Of a stretch of 64,000 bases of DNA, positions 36,444 through 44,935 are shown piece by piece. Within the stretch, counting starts at the first letter, position 1. Every line of letters begins with the position of its first letter. The notes below the pieces were generated by a model, which was not told the origin of the DNA, searched no databases, and was given only the letters and a program-made list of their open reading frames with translations. The DNA lies in NCBI RefSeq assembly GCF_963973895.1, contig NZ_CAXBBF010000003.1; one strand, written 5' to 3'. The DNA is from Porticoccus sp950063125. Its GTDB lineage: Bacteria > Pseudomonadota > Gammaproteobacteria > Pseudomonadales > Porticoccaceae. A program made the position numbers and the translations under genes.

Positions 36444-37211
36444 ATGCGAATTATCAGTGTTGCCGTGGACGGTATCCAACAGGCTGCCGCTCAAGGGTTA
36501 TTCGAGTGGCTGGCCTCCCAGGACGCTCACATAATATGCCTTCAGGATCTCCGGTTGCCGGAACCCGTTCTCAGTTCTCGTGCCGATTTTCAGCTCGAGG
36601 GTTACTTCAGCTATTTCTTTGATGCGCCCCAACCAGAGCAGAATGGTGTCGCCATTTACACCCGGGACATGCCCAAGGCAATGATGTACGGTTTTGGTGC
36701 CAACAACGGCGAAGATATGAATGGGCGATATCTGCAAGCCGACTTTGAGCATGTCAGCATCTGTTCACTGCTGGCCCCTTCCGACAGCGACGGCCAACCG
36801 CTTAAAGACCGTTTTTTTCGGGATCTTCTGGCCCATTTCAGCAAAATCAGCAGCAAGCGCCGTGACTATATTTTTTGTGGCAGCTGGAATATTGCCCATC
36901 GCACAATTGACGTGAGTGCACCGGAAACCTGCTGCAATCTGTCCGGTTTCCTGCCACATGAGCAGCAGTGCCTCGATCAGGTATTCGGTGACATCGGTTA
37001 CGCCGATGCTTTTCGGCTCTTCAACATGGATGCGGACGAATTCACTTACTGGCCTGCCGGTAAACCCCTTGAGGGGATGGGCTGGCGCACCGATATGCAA
37101 ATTGTGTCAAAAAACCTCACCAGTCACGTGGAATATGCTGTGATCTATAAGGCCAAGACGTTTTCCAGTCACCTGCCAGTGATTGTGGATTATGATCTGG
37201 AGACACTCTGA
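36444..37211 (+). CDS. crc: Crc-like protein (degenerate exonuclease III family)
   Basis: A 255-aa member of the endonuclease/exonuclease/phosphatase fold. It resembles Pseudomonas Crc, the partner of Hfq in catabolite repression, more than true exonuclease III. Key residues of ExoIII are changed. Asn7 is Ala7 (SVAVDG), the catalytic Glu34 is Asp35 (CLQDLR, as in Crc), and Asp151 is Ser147 (FCGSWN, Crc has CGS). Asn149, Asp217 and His243 remain. It is therefore probably not a nuclease. Its position near algC-argB also matches crc in Pseudomonas. A role in repression here is inference. It is divergent from the DUF4124 gene. Confidence 0.72.
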   Translation: MRIISVAVDGIQQAAAQGLFEWLASQDAHIICLQDLRLPEPVLSSRADFQLEGYFSYFFDAPQPEQNGVAIYTRDMPKAMMYGFGANNGEDMNGRYLQADFEHVSICSLLAPSDSDGQPLKDRFFRDLLAHFSKISSKRRDYIFCGSWNIAHRTIDVSAPETCCNLSGFLPHEQQCLDQVFGDIGYADAFRLFNMDADEFTYWPAGKPLEGMGWRTDMQIVSKNLTSHVEYAVIYKAKTFSSHLPVIVDYDLETL

Positions 37212-37312
37212 CAGCGGCGGCGGGCAAAACAGCATGCTAACCTTGCGCCAATACACGCCCCTCTTTAGACTGCCGAAACACCGGCAAAAGCCAGATACTC
37301 GTTGAATCATTA

Positions 37313-38470
37313 ATGCCTGATGTAATTCCGGAAAACTCCGTTGGTATTGTCACACCGCAAGCGATTCACTTCGATGAACCGCTTGTGCTTGCCTGCGGCA
37401 GAACACTCGATAATTACACACTGATGGTGGAAACCTATGGCGAATTGAATGCCGACGGCAGCAATGCCATCCTGATCTGTCACGCTCTCAGTGGCCATCA
37501 CCACGCCGCCGGGTACCACAGCATGGCCGACCAGCGAGCGGGTTGGTGGGACAATCATATCGGGCCAGGAAAACCCTTTGATACCAACCGTTTTTTCATC
37601 GTCTGTCCGAACAATATCGGTGGCTGTCACGGTAGCACCGGCCCCATATCCATCAATCCTGATACCGACCAACCCTGGGGGCCGGATTTCCCACCGTTGC
37701 GGGTCAGAGACTGGGTGGAAAGTCAGGCGCGGCTGGCGGACAAACTCGGTATCCGTCAATGGGCCGCCATCGTTGGCGGCAGTCTCGGCGGCATGCAGGT
37801 TATGCGCTGGGCTTTGGAATATCCGGACCGGTTGCGCCATGCGGTTGTCATCGCCTCGGCGATGAAACTCAGCGCACAAAATATCGCTTTTAACGAGATA
37901 GCCCGCAACGCCATCAGGTCCGATCCCGAGTTTTGCAACGGGCGCTATCTCGAACAACAGACTCAGCCGAGAAACGGCCTGGGGCTGGCGCGCATGATCG
38001 GCCATGTCACCTATTTGTCGGATGAGCTGATGGGCAATAAATTCGGTCGGGAATTGCGCTCCGGTTCTTTTCAGCGCGGCCAGGATGCGCCCATTGAATT
38101 CCAGGTGGAAAGCTACCTGCGCCATCAGGGTGACGCGTTTTCCGGCGCTTTCGATGCCAACACTTACCTTCTGATGACCAAAGCACTCGACTATTTCGAT
38201 CTCGCCCGTGAGTATGATCACAACCCGGTCGAGGCCTTCCGGCACGCCAGCTGCGATTTTCTTGTGGTGTCATTTTCCAGCGACTGGCGCTTCTCTCCGG
38301 AACGGGCCGCAGAAATTGTTGAGGCCCTGATCGCCGCCGATAAAAATGTGGCCTATACCGCCATTGAGTCCAACCTCGGACACGATGCATTTCTACTGCC
38401 GAACCAGCGTTATGAGCAAGTGCTCACTGCCTATATAAACCGCATAGCAGCTGAGATTTCTTCAAAATGA
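37313..38470 (+). CDS. metX: Homoserine O-acyltransferase (MetX)
   Basis: Alpha/beta-hydrolase of 385 aa that acylates homoserine in methionine synthesis. The nucleophile Ser is in GGSLGGMQVM (near residue 156). The acid Asp is in FSSDWRFSP and the His in LGHDAFLL. It begins with the family segment LACGRTLDNYTLMVETYG. Whether the donor is acetyl- or succinyl-CoA cannot be told; gammaproteobacterial copies next to metW are often succinyltransferases. It overlaps metW by four bases. Confidence 0.95.
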   Translation: MPDVIPENSVGIVTPQAIHFDEPLVLACGRTLDNYTLMVETYGELNADGSNAILICHALSGHHHAAGYHSMADQRAGWWDNHIGPGKPFDTNRFFIVCPNNIGGCHGSTGPISINPDTDQPWGPDFPPLRVRDWVESQARLADKLGIRQWAAIVGGSLGGMQVMRWALEYPDRLRHAVVIASAMKLSAQNIAFNEIARNAIRSDPEFCNGRYLEQQTQPRNGLGLARMIGHVTYLSDELMGNKFGRELRSGSFQRGQDAPIEFQVESYLRHQGDAFSGAFDANTYLLMTKALDYFDLAREYDHNPVEAFRHASCDFLVVSFSSDWRFSPERAAEIVEALIAADKNVAYTAIESNLGHDAFLLPNQRYEQVLTAYINRIAAEISSK

Positions 38471-39063
38471 TGATACGCACAGACCTGAACATTATTCAGC
38501 AGTGGATCCACCCGACAAGCCGCATTCTGGACCTCGGCTGCGGCGACGGCGAACTGCTGCAGACCCTTGCCAAGACAAAAGGCGTCTGGGGGTATGGGCT
38601 GGAAATTGATGCTGATAAAATTACGTCCTGTGTTGCCCGGGGCGTCAATGTGATTGAGGCCGACCTTGACGAAGGTCTGAGCCAGTTTTCCGACAACAGC
38701 TTTGACACCGTGGTAATGACCCAGGCCCTTCAGGCAATGCGCTATCCTCACCTGGTCCTGGGAGAAATGTTGCGCGTGGGCAAACAGTGTGTGGTGACAT
38801 TTCCCAACTTCGGCAACTGGCGCGCCCGCAGCTATCTGCTGTCACGGGGCCGCATGCCGGTCACCAGGCAACTCTCCTTCCAGTGGTACGACACGCCCAA
38901 CATCCACTTTTGTACCGTGAAGGATTTTGAGGCACTCTGTACAGAGAAGCGTATCCGGATACTGCATCGAGAATTTGTCGCAGAGCGACTGCCGGACAGG
39001 TACATGAAAGGTATCTGGCCGAATATGTTCAGTGACACTGCAATCTACCATTTAAGCAAGTAG
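38467..39063 (+). CDS. metW: Methionine biosynthesis protein MetW
   Basis: A 198-aa SAM-dependent methyltransferase-fold protein that always accompanies metX in this group and is needed for full activity of MetX. The SAM loop ILDLGCGDGELL is at residues 19-30. The conserved SQFSDNSFDTVVMTQALQA and the C-terminal PNMFSDTAIYHL follow. It starts inside the last codons of metX. Confidence 0.94.
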   Translation: MMIRTDLNIIQQWIHPTSRILDLGCGDGELLQTLAKTKGVWGYGLEIDADKITSCVARGVNVIEADLDEGLSQFSDNSFDTVVMTQALQAMRYPHLVLGEMLRVGKQCVVTFPNFGNWRARSYLLSRGRMPVTRQLSFQWYDTPNIHFCTVKDFEALCTEKRIRILHREFVAERLPDRYMKGIWPNMFSDTAIYHLSK

Positions 39064-39089
39064 GCCTCTTCATGACAGGTAGCCACAAC

Positions 39090-39533
39090 ATGAAAATAAC
39101 CCAAGCAATCTCGTTATTCCTGCTCATCGCAGGTTTGAGCTTCAGTGCGCTGGCTGACAACCGCCCCTACAAGGAATACGGCGACCTGAAAGTGTTTTTC
39201 AGTGCCTTCAACAGCAGCTTTATCCAGCCGGACGTAGCCAGCTCGTACAATATTGTTCGTGGCAAGGATAAAGGGCTGGTGAATATTGCCGTGGTCAAAA
39301 ATGGCCAAATGGGCGGTCTGCCAGCCGTGGTCAAGGGCACCGTCTCAAATATTTTCGGTCAACAGCAGGTGCTGGAATTCGCCGAAATCCGCGAAGAGAA
39401 TGTGGTTTACTATCTGGCGCCGTTCCGTTTTGACAAGGAAGACTGGATGACCTTCAAAATTGACGTCAGTCCGAATTCCGACAAGGCGACACATTCGCTG
39501 ACTTTTCAGCGCAAATTCTATGTCGATGAGTAG
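39090..39533 (+). CDS. DUF4426 family periplasmic protein
   Basis: A 147-aa exported protein. The signal peptide MKITQAISLFLLIAGLSFSA is cut near Ala-Leu-Ala. The mature part holds YGDLKVFFSAFNSSFIQPDVA, conserved in the family, and a beta-rich domain. Function unknown; it regularly lies between metW and rdgB. ATG at 39090 gives a proper signal peptide; ATG at 39072 adds six residues. Confidence 0.85.
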   Translation: MKITQAISLFLLIAGLSFSALADNRPYKEYGDLKVFFSAFNSSFIQPDVASSYNIVRGKDKGLVNIAVVKNGQMGGLPAVVKGTVSNIFGQQQVLEFAEIREENVVYYLAPFRFDKEDWMTFKIDVSPNSDKATHSLTFQRKFYVDE

Positions 39534-39616
39534 CCTGTGACAGCCACCCCAGACTCTCTGTGTATCGGGGGCGCAATAGTGCACTTACCAGCAACCTTTC
39601 CATCATCTAGTTCAAC

Positions 39617-40216
39617 ATGAAAATTGTTCTCGCCACCGGCAACAAAGGCAAGCTTGCCGAGTTTCAGCACTTGCTTGAATCCCTCCCCTTCGACATTCTG
39701 CCGCAATCCGATTTTGAGGTTCCAGAAGCGGTAGAAGATGGCCTGAGCTTTGTGGAAAACGCCCTGATCAAGGCGCGGCATGCCGCCCACCTCACCGCGC
39801 TGCCAGCCATCGCAGATGACTCCGGTCTTGAAGTGGACGCGCTCAATGGCGCCCCCGGTATATATTCCTCACGATTTTCCGGAGAAAACGCCACCGACCA
39901 GCAGAACAACCTGCGGTTGCTGTCACTGCTTCAGGAAGTACCCCGTGAGCAACGAACCGCCCGCTTTCATTGCCTGCTGGTATTCCTGCGCCACGCGGAA
40001 GATCCGACGCCGCTAATTTGCCAGGGCACCTGGGAGGGACTGATCGGGTTTACTCCGGAGGGTGACAACGGCTTTGGCTACGACCCGCTTTTTTATATTC
40101 CCGAGCTGGGCCGCACCTCCGCACAGCTCGGCAAAGAGGAAAAAAATCGTATCAGTCACCGGGCCAGGGCCATGGCGCTATTACAGGAGCGGCTTGTCAG
40201 CCTGTATAACCCTTAG
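39617..40216 (+). CDS. rdgB: dITP/XTP pyrophosphatase
   Basis: Housecleaning nucleotide pyrophosphatase of the HAM1/RdgB family, 199 aa, removing dITP and XTP. The N-terminus KIVLATGNKGKLAEF, the catalytic ADDSGLEVDAL near residue 70, and GDNGFGYDPLF are all as expected. Operon position after metX-metW is usual for gammaproteobacteria. Confidence 0.95.
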   Translation: MKIVLATGNKGKLAEFQHLLESLPFDILPQSDFEVPEAVEDGLSFVENALIKARHAAHLTALPAIADDSGLEVDALNGAPGIYSSRFSGENATDQQNNLRLLSLLQEVPREQRTARFHCLLVFLRHAEDPTPLICQGTWEGLIGFTPEGDNGFGYDPLFYIPELGRTSAQLGKEEKNRISHRARAMALLQERLVSLYNP

Positions 40217-40280
40217 CCCCCCAAAGCGTTGTCATAACCAGTTAGAATCCATTGTCATACCAAGGTCCATAGGTATCGCT

Positions 40281-40856
40281 GTGCCCCCTCACTCCCAACA
40301 CACACCTGCCAACCGTCAGCTTCACTGGCGCAGCTTCCGACGCACACCGCTGTTTGCCACAAACAACGCCCTGCGGCCATGGCTACTGGATCGCGGCTCA
40401 CTTACCGAACGCTTAATCCGGGCAAGCAAAGGGCGGTTTGAGGTCAAGATACTGTTTCAGGGCATGGGGGTGCCCCGACTGTCCGAGCGGCGGGCGCTGG
40501 AGCTGCCGGCCCGACAACGCGCCCTGATCAGGGAGGTCGTGCTGTTTGGCAACCAACAACCCTGGGTCTATGCCCGCAGTATCATTCCGATGAAAACCCT
40601 GACTGGACGATTGCGCAAACTCCGAAAGCTGGATAACCGGCCCCTCGGCGCACTGCTGTTCAGCGACCCCGGCATGGCTCGCGGACCCATTGAAATTTCC
40701 AACCTGCCCATGCTCGAACCCTGGTCTTCTTCCGTACGGTCTACCTATGGTAGTCCTTTACAGGGACGCCGTTCACTGTTTTGGCTGGACGGCAAACCCC
40801 TGCTGGTATCCGAGGTGTTTTTGACGGGTTTTACCCCGTACAATAAAATCCCCTGA
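40281..40856 (+). CDS. ubiC: Chorismate lyase UbiC
   Basis: Splits chorismate into 4-hydroxybenzoate and pyruvate, the first step of ubiquinone synthesis. The frame gives 191 aa with LDRGSLTERL near residue 38 and WVYARSIIPMKTL, the substrate-binding Arg segment. It ends PLLVSEVFLTGFTPYN with the Glu of the active site. Translation probably starts at GTG 40281, with AGGT six bases upstream. ubiA follows after 21 bases, so the quinone pathway is continued in the same operon. Confidence 0.93.
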   Translation: MPPHSQHTPANRQLHWRSFRRTPLFATNNALRPWLLDRGSLTERLIRASKGRFEVKILFQGMGVPRLSERRALELPARQRALIREVVLFGNQQPWVYARSIIPMKTLTGRLRKLRKLDNRPLGALLFSDPGMARGPIEISNLPMLEPWSSSVRSTYGSPLQGRRSLFWLDGKPLLVSEVFLTGFTPYNKIP

Positions 40857-40877
40857 TTTCGCAACCATGCGGCATTT

Positions 40878-41750
40878 ATGAGCAAAGCCTTACAGCGACT
40901 CCCCGATTTTGTCCGGCTGATGCGCTTTGACAAGCCTATCGGTACGCTGCTGCTGCTCTGGCCGACGCTCTGGGCGTTATGGTTGGCCGCGGGCGGTGTC
41001 CCCTCCACAAAAAATCTGCTGATCTTTGTGCTGGGCGTGATCCTGATGCGCGCCGCAGGTTGTGTCATCAATGATGTGGCTGACCGGCAAGTGGATGGCC
41101 ATGTGACGCGAACCCGGCACCGGCCGCTACCCAGCGGTCAGGTCAATACCCGCGAGGCAATGGCGCTGTTTGTTGTGCTCTGCCTGGCCGCCTTTGGCCT
41201 GGTGCTGCTGACCAACCCGCTGACCATCAAATTGGCCCTGGTGGGGGTGGTGCTGGCGGCCTGCTACCCCTTCATGAAGCGTTTTACACATTTGCCCCAA
41301 CTGGTGCTGGGTGCCGCCTTTGCATGGAGTCTGCCCATGGCCTTTGCGGCAGAGAGCAACAGCCTGCCCCGGGAAATGTGGACACTGTACATTGCCGTGG
41401 TGCTCTGGACCGTCACCTACGATACCTTTTACGCCATGGTGGATCGGGATGACGATGTGAAGATCGGTGTCAAGTCTACCGCCATTCTGTTTGGCGACAT
41501 GGACATAGCCATTACCGCCTGCCTGCAATGCCTGACACTGATCGCGCTGTTGATGACCGGAATTAACTTTAATCGCGGCAGCTGGTTTTTCCTGTCCCTG
41601 CTGGGAGCCGCCCTGCTGTTTCTCTACCAGCAGTATCTGATCCGCCATCGCGAGCGCGACGCCTGTTTCCGTGCTTTTCTCAATAACCATTACGTTGGTG
41701 CTATTATTTTTATCGGCCTGGCGGCGGACTACCAGCTCACTGCCGACTAG
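40878..41750 (+). CDS. ubiA: 4-hydroxybenzoate octaprenyltransferase
   Basis: Membrane prenyltransferase of 290 aa that attaches the polyprenyl chain to 4-hydroxybenzoate. The first Asp motif is NDVADRQVDGHV (near residue 65) and the second is DRDDDVKIGVKS (near 190). Eight to nine spans are seen. It follows ubiC. Only a Pho box region separates it from phoB. Confidence 0.95.
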   Translation: MSKALQRLPDFVRLMRFDKPIGTLLLLWPTLWALWLAAGGVPSTKNLLIFVLGVILMRAAGCVINDVADRQVDGHVTRTRHRPLPSGQVNTREAMALFVVLCLAAFGLVLLTNPLTIKLALVGVVLAACYPFMKRFTHLPQLVLGAAFAWSLPMAFAAESNSLPREMWTLYIAVVLWTVTYDTFYAMVDRDDDVKIGVKSTAILFGDMDIAITACLQCLTLIALLMTGINFNRGSWFFLSLLGAALLFLYQQYLIRHRERDACFRAFLNNHYVGAIIFIGLAADYQLTAD

Positions 41751-41772
41751 GTATCGACCGTTCATTTGTCGA

Positions 41773-41801
41773 TTGTCATATTTTTGTCATGCTCAGGTCA
41801 T
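41773..41801 (+). promoter_or_regulatory. Pho box (three repeats) upstream of phoB
   Basis: TTGTCAT occurs at 41773-41779 and 41784-41790, and AGGTCAT at 41795-41801. All start exactly 11 bp apart, the spacing of PhoB binding units. It lies 36 bases before the phoB start codon, so phoBR is very probably autoregulated under phosphate limitation. Confidence 0.88.
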
Positions 41802-41836
41802 GTAATGGGTATCTGGATATCAATGATGAAAAGAAT

Positions 41837-42538
41837 ATGAGTGATAAAACTGTACTTGTTGTAGACGATGAAACGGCCATTCGTGACATGATCTGTTCAG
41901 CGCTGGATGTGGCCGGATTTGACACCCTGCAGGCTGAGAACGCCCAGCAGGCCCATGCCATGATCATCGACCACAAACCCGACCTGGTGCTGCTTGACTG
42001 GATGATGCCCGTCACCAGTGGCATTGAGTTGGTCCGGCGACTACAAAGGGATGACCTGACAAAAAACATACCGGTCATCATGCTGACCGCCAAAGCCAGT
42101 GAGGACAACCTGATCCAGGGCCTCGATGTGGGTGCGGACGACTATATCACCAAACCGTTTTCACCCCGTGCCCTGGTGGCCCGTATCAATGCTGTACTGC
42201 GTCGCGCCGAACCGGAGCTGCCCCCGGAACCGATAGAAGTGGATCAACTGCTGTTTGATCCCATCAGTCACCGGGTCACCATCAGTGGTCAACCGGTGTC
42301 CATGGGGCCAACTGAATTTCGGCTGCTGAGTTTCTTTCTCACGCACCAGGAACGGGTCTATTCCCGTGATCAGATTCTGGACCATGTGTGGGGCGGCAAT
42401 GTCTACATGGATGAGCGAACGGTGGATGTGCATATTCGCCGATTGCGCAAGGCAATTTCTCTTGCTGGGCAGGACCGCTTCATACAGACTGTGCGGGGCG
42501 CGGGTTACCGCTTTTCCACCAAGGTTTATGAAGAATAG
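41837..42538 (+). CDS. phoB: Phosphate regulon response regulator
   Basis: OmpR-type response regulator of 233 aa. The receiver (1-120) has acidic residues VVDDE, the phosphoacceptor Asp in LVLLDWMMP (near 53) and Lys in DYITKPFSP. The winged-helix domain (about 135-228) includes GPTEFRLLSFFLTHQERVYS and RTVDVHIRRLRK. ATG at 41837 matches the family start MSDKTVLVVDDE. It is followed by phoR and preceded by a Pho box. Confidence 0.96.
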   Translation: MSDKTVLVVDDETAIRDMICSALDVAGFDTLQAENAQQAHAMIIDHKPDLVLLDWMMPVTSGIELVRRLQRDDLTKNIPVIMLTAKASEDNLIQGLDVGADDYITKPFSPRALVARINAVLRRAEPELPPEPIEVDQLLFDPISHRVTISGQPVSMGPTEFRLLSFFLTHQERVYSRDQILDHVWGGNVYMDERTVDVHIRRLRKAISLAGQDRFIQTVRGAGYRFSTKVYEE

Positions 42539-42546
42539 GATCTGCA

Positions 42547-43824
42547 TTGCACAGAGGGCTTAAGGCAGAAATACGGCGGATCGCCCTGCTCACCCTGTTT
42601 CTACTGCTGACAGGTTTTTTATGGGGCCACATTCTGCTTACCCTGCTCCTGGGTGGCGGCCTGTATATGTTGTGGACCTTCGCCCACATCTCCCGACTCT
42701 ACGACTGGCTCGACCAGAGCGCTGAAGGACCACCCCCCGAAGCAAGCGGCGTCTGGGGCGACATGACCGATTTTCTCTACCGGATGCAACAGCGCAATGA
42801 ACGCGCCAAACAAAGTCGCCGGCAACTGGCCGATCGCGTCAAGGATATTACTTCTGCGCTGGCGGACGGCATTATCATCCTCACCCCCGATCGTGAACTG
42901 GAGTGGTGGAATCCGGCGGCTGAAAAACTGCTTGGCCTCGTCAAACAGGATCGCGGCCAATCCATGACCAACCTGGTTCGCGATCCCCGTTTCGTGGTAT
43001 TTATCCAGAGTGACGCACTGCCTTCACCACTGGAACTGAGTTCACCGGAAGATCCCACAAGAACCTTGCTGTTTACCGCCGCAACCTTTGGTGATGGCAA
43101 TATCATTCTGGTCGTGCAGGACATCACCCGGCTGCGCAATCTGGAGCAAATGCGACAGGACTTTGTGGCCAATATTTCCCACGAGCTGCGGACACCCTTA
43201 ACCGTGCTCTCGGGCTATATCGAAACCCTGCAGGACAATGCCGACCAGTTGCCCAGGGGCTGGGCAAAAGCATTGCTGCAGATGGGCCAGCAAACAGAAC
43301 GCCTCAACGCCCTGGCCAATGATCTGGTGATGCTGTCACAGCTGGAATCCAACCGGAAACCCCCCTCGCGGGCACCCATCATGCTGGATCAGTTACTGCA
43401 ACAGATTGCCGAAGATGCCCGCATGGTGGCTGGTGATAATTACCTTATCGAAACAGACTGTGCCACCGACACCCCCTTCAAAGGGGAATACAAGGAACTT
43501 TACAGCGCCTTCTCGAATCTTGTACTCAATGCCATCAAGCACAATCCGGCAGGCGTGCGCGTCCAAATACGCTGCTTTCACACCGCATCGGATATAGTGG
43601 TGGAGATCTGCGATAACGGTTCCGGTATTGATCCAAAGCACCTGCCCCGCCTGACCGAACGTTTTTATCGGGTAGACCAGAGCCGCGCCACCAGTACCGG
43701 CGGCACAGGGCTGGGACTGGCCATCGTCAAACATGTGTTGATGCGCCATGGCGGATCACTGAAAATCGACAGCACACTGGGCAAAGGTAGCTGCTTCCGC
43801 TGCCAGCTGCCTCTGCTAACCTGA
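42547..43824 (+). CDS. phoR: Phosphate regulon sensor kinase
   Basis: A 425-aa histidine kinase. Two N-terminal membrane spans (about 11-42) are followed by a charged linker and a PAS domain (about 95-195). The phosphoacceptor His is in ISHELRTPLTVLSGY and the ATPase domain contains NLVLNAIKHNPAG, DNGSGID and GTGLGLAIVKH. No large periplasmic loop is present, which is normal for PhoR, as it senses phosphate through the Pst transporter. The start is a TTG eight bases after phoB. Confidence 0.95.
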   Translation: MHRGLKAEIRRIALLTLFLLLTGFLWGHILLTLLLGGGLYMLWTFAHISRLYDWLDQSAEGPPPEASGVWGDMTDFLYRMQQRNERAKQSRRQLADRVKDITSALADGIIILTPDRELEWWNPAAEKLLGLVKQDRGQSMTNLVRDPRFVVFIQSDALPSPLELSSPEDPTRTLLFTAATFGDGNIILVVQDITRLRNLEQMRQDFVANISHELRTPLTVLSGYIETLQDNADQLPRGWAKALLQMGQQTERLNALANDLVMLSQLESNRKPPSRAPIMLDQLLQQIAEDARMVAGDNYLIETDCATDTPFKGEYKELYSAFSNLVLNAIKHNPAGVRVQIRCFHTASDIVVEICDNGSGIDPKHLPRLTERFYRVDQSRATSTGGTGLGLAIVKHVLMRHGGSLKIDSTLGKGSCFRCQLPLLT

Positions 43825-43878
43825 CAATATATCCAGTTACCTTTTCCAATCCCACAGGGCCAATCCCACAGGAAAAAG

Positions 43879-44925
43879 ATGCAATATCGAGAATTAGGAA
43901 CCTCCGGGCTGACTCTCAGCGCCATTGGCCTCGGCACCATGACCTGGGGCGAGCAGAATAGTCGGAAAGACGCGTTTCAGCAGCTGGATTGTGCCCTCGA
44001 TCAGGGTATCAACTTTGTGGACACCGCAGAGATGTATCCGGTACCACCCAACGCTCAAACCCAGGGCCTGACAGAACAATACCTGGGCGACTGGCTGACC
44101 CACTCGGGGCGGCGCCAGGACGTGGTCCTGGCCACCAAAGTGACCGGCGGTGACGGCAACAACAGCGGTTTTGACTATATCAGGGGCGGACCGCGGCTGA
44201 ATCGAAAACAGATTTTTCAGGCACTGGATGATTCCCTGCGCCGACTGCAGACCGACTACATTGATTTATACCAGGTGCACTGGCCGGAGCGCCCCGCCAA
44301 TATTTTTGGCCGCTCCGCTCCAGGTGACTACTCACTGAATGACTACACCCCGATCAATGAAACCTGGCAGGCATTGAATGACCTGGTTAAGCAGGGCAAG
44401 GTCCGTCATATCGGCGTCTCCAATGAAACCCCCTGGGGTCTGATGCAATACCAGGCGGCCTCTGTGGCCGGCCATGGCGCCCCGATTGTCAGCATTCAGA
44501 ACCCCTACAATCTGTTGAACCGGCAGTTCGAGGTATCGCTGGCGGAATGGTCAATCAATGAACGGATCGGCCTGCTCGCATACTCCCCCTTGGCTTTCGG
44601 TATGCTTTCTGGAAAATACCTGCAGGGCCGACAACCCGCTGATGGGCGGCTGACACTGTTCGAACGGTTTCAGCGCTACAATCACCCCACTGCCTTTCAA
44701 GCGACCGAACGCTATGTGGCATTGGCCAGACAGTATGATATTTCACCGGTACACTTGGCACTGGGCTTCATTCACCGGCAACCGTTTGTCACTTCAACCA
44801 TTATTGGTGCCACTACCCTGTCACAGCTGCAGGAAAACATCGACAGTCTCACCACACCCATGAGCGAAGCGCTGCTGGCGGACATTGATCTGATTCATCG
44901 GGATATCAGCAACCCCGCCCCCTGA
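43879..44925 (+). CDS. Aldo/keto reductase, Tas-like
   Basis: NADPH-dependent aldo/keto reductase of 348 aa resembling E. coli Tas. It begins MQYRELGTSGLTLSAIGLGT. The catalytic Asp-Tyr pair lies in FVDTAEMYPVP, Lys in VLATKVTGG and His in DLYQVHWPER. The C-terminal cofactor-binding part contains IIGATTLSQLQENI. The natural substrate is unknown. It forms an operon with the FemAB-like gene (ten bases apart). Confidence 0.9.
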   Translation: MQYRELGTSGLTLSAIGLGTMTWGEQNSRKDAFQQLDCALDQGINFVDTAEMYPVPPNAQTQGLTEQYLGDWLTHSGRRQDVVLATKVTGGDGNNSGFDYIRGGPRLNRKQIFQALDDSLRRLQTDYIDLYQVHWPERPANIFGRSAPGDYSLNDYTPINETWQALNDLVKQGKVRHIGVSNETPWGLMQYQAASVAGHGAPIVSIQNPYNLLNRQFEVSLAEWSINERIGLLAYSPLAFGMLSGKYLQGRQPADGRLTLFERFQRYNHPTAFQATERYVALARQYDISPVHLALGFIHRQPFVTSTIIGATTLSQLQENIDSLTTPMSEALLADIDLIHRDISNPAP

Positions 44926-44935
44926 GAGGCAGACA

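Noticed and set aside
40062..40280. N-terminal extension of ubiC overlapping rdgB
   Set aside because: The in-frame region before 40281 overlaps the rdgB coding sequence and is unlike chorismate lyase.
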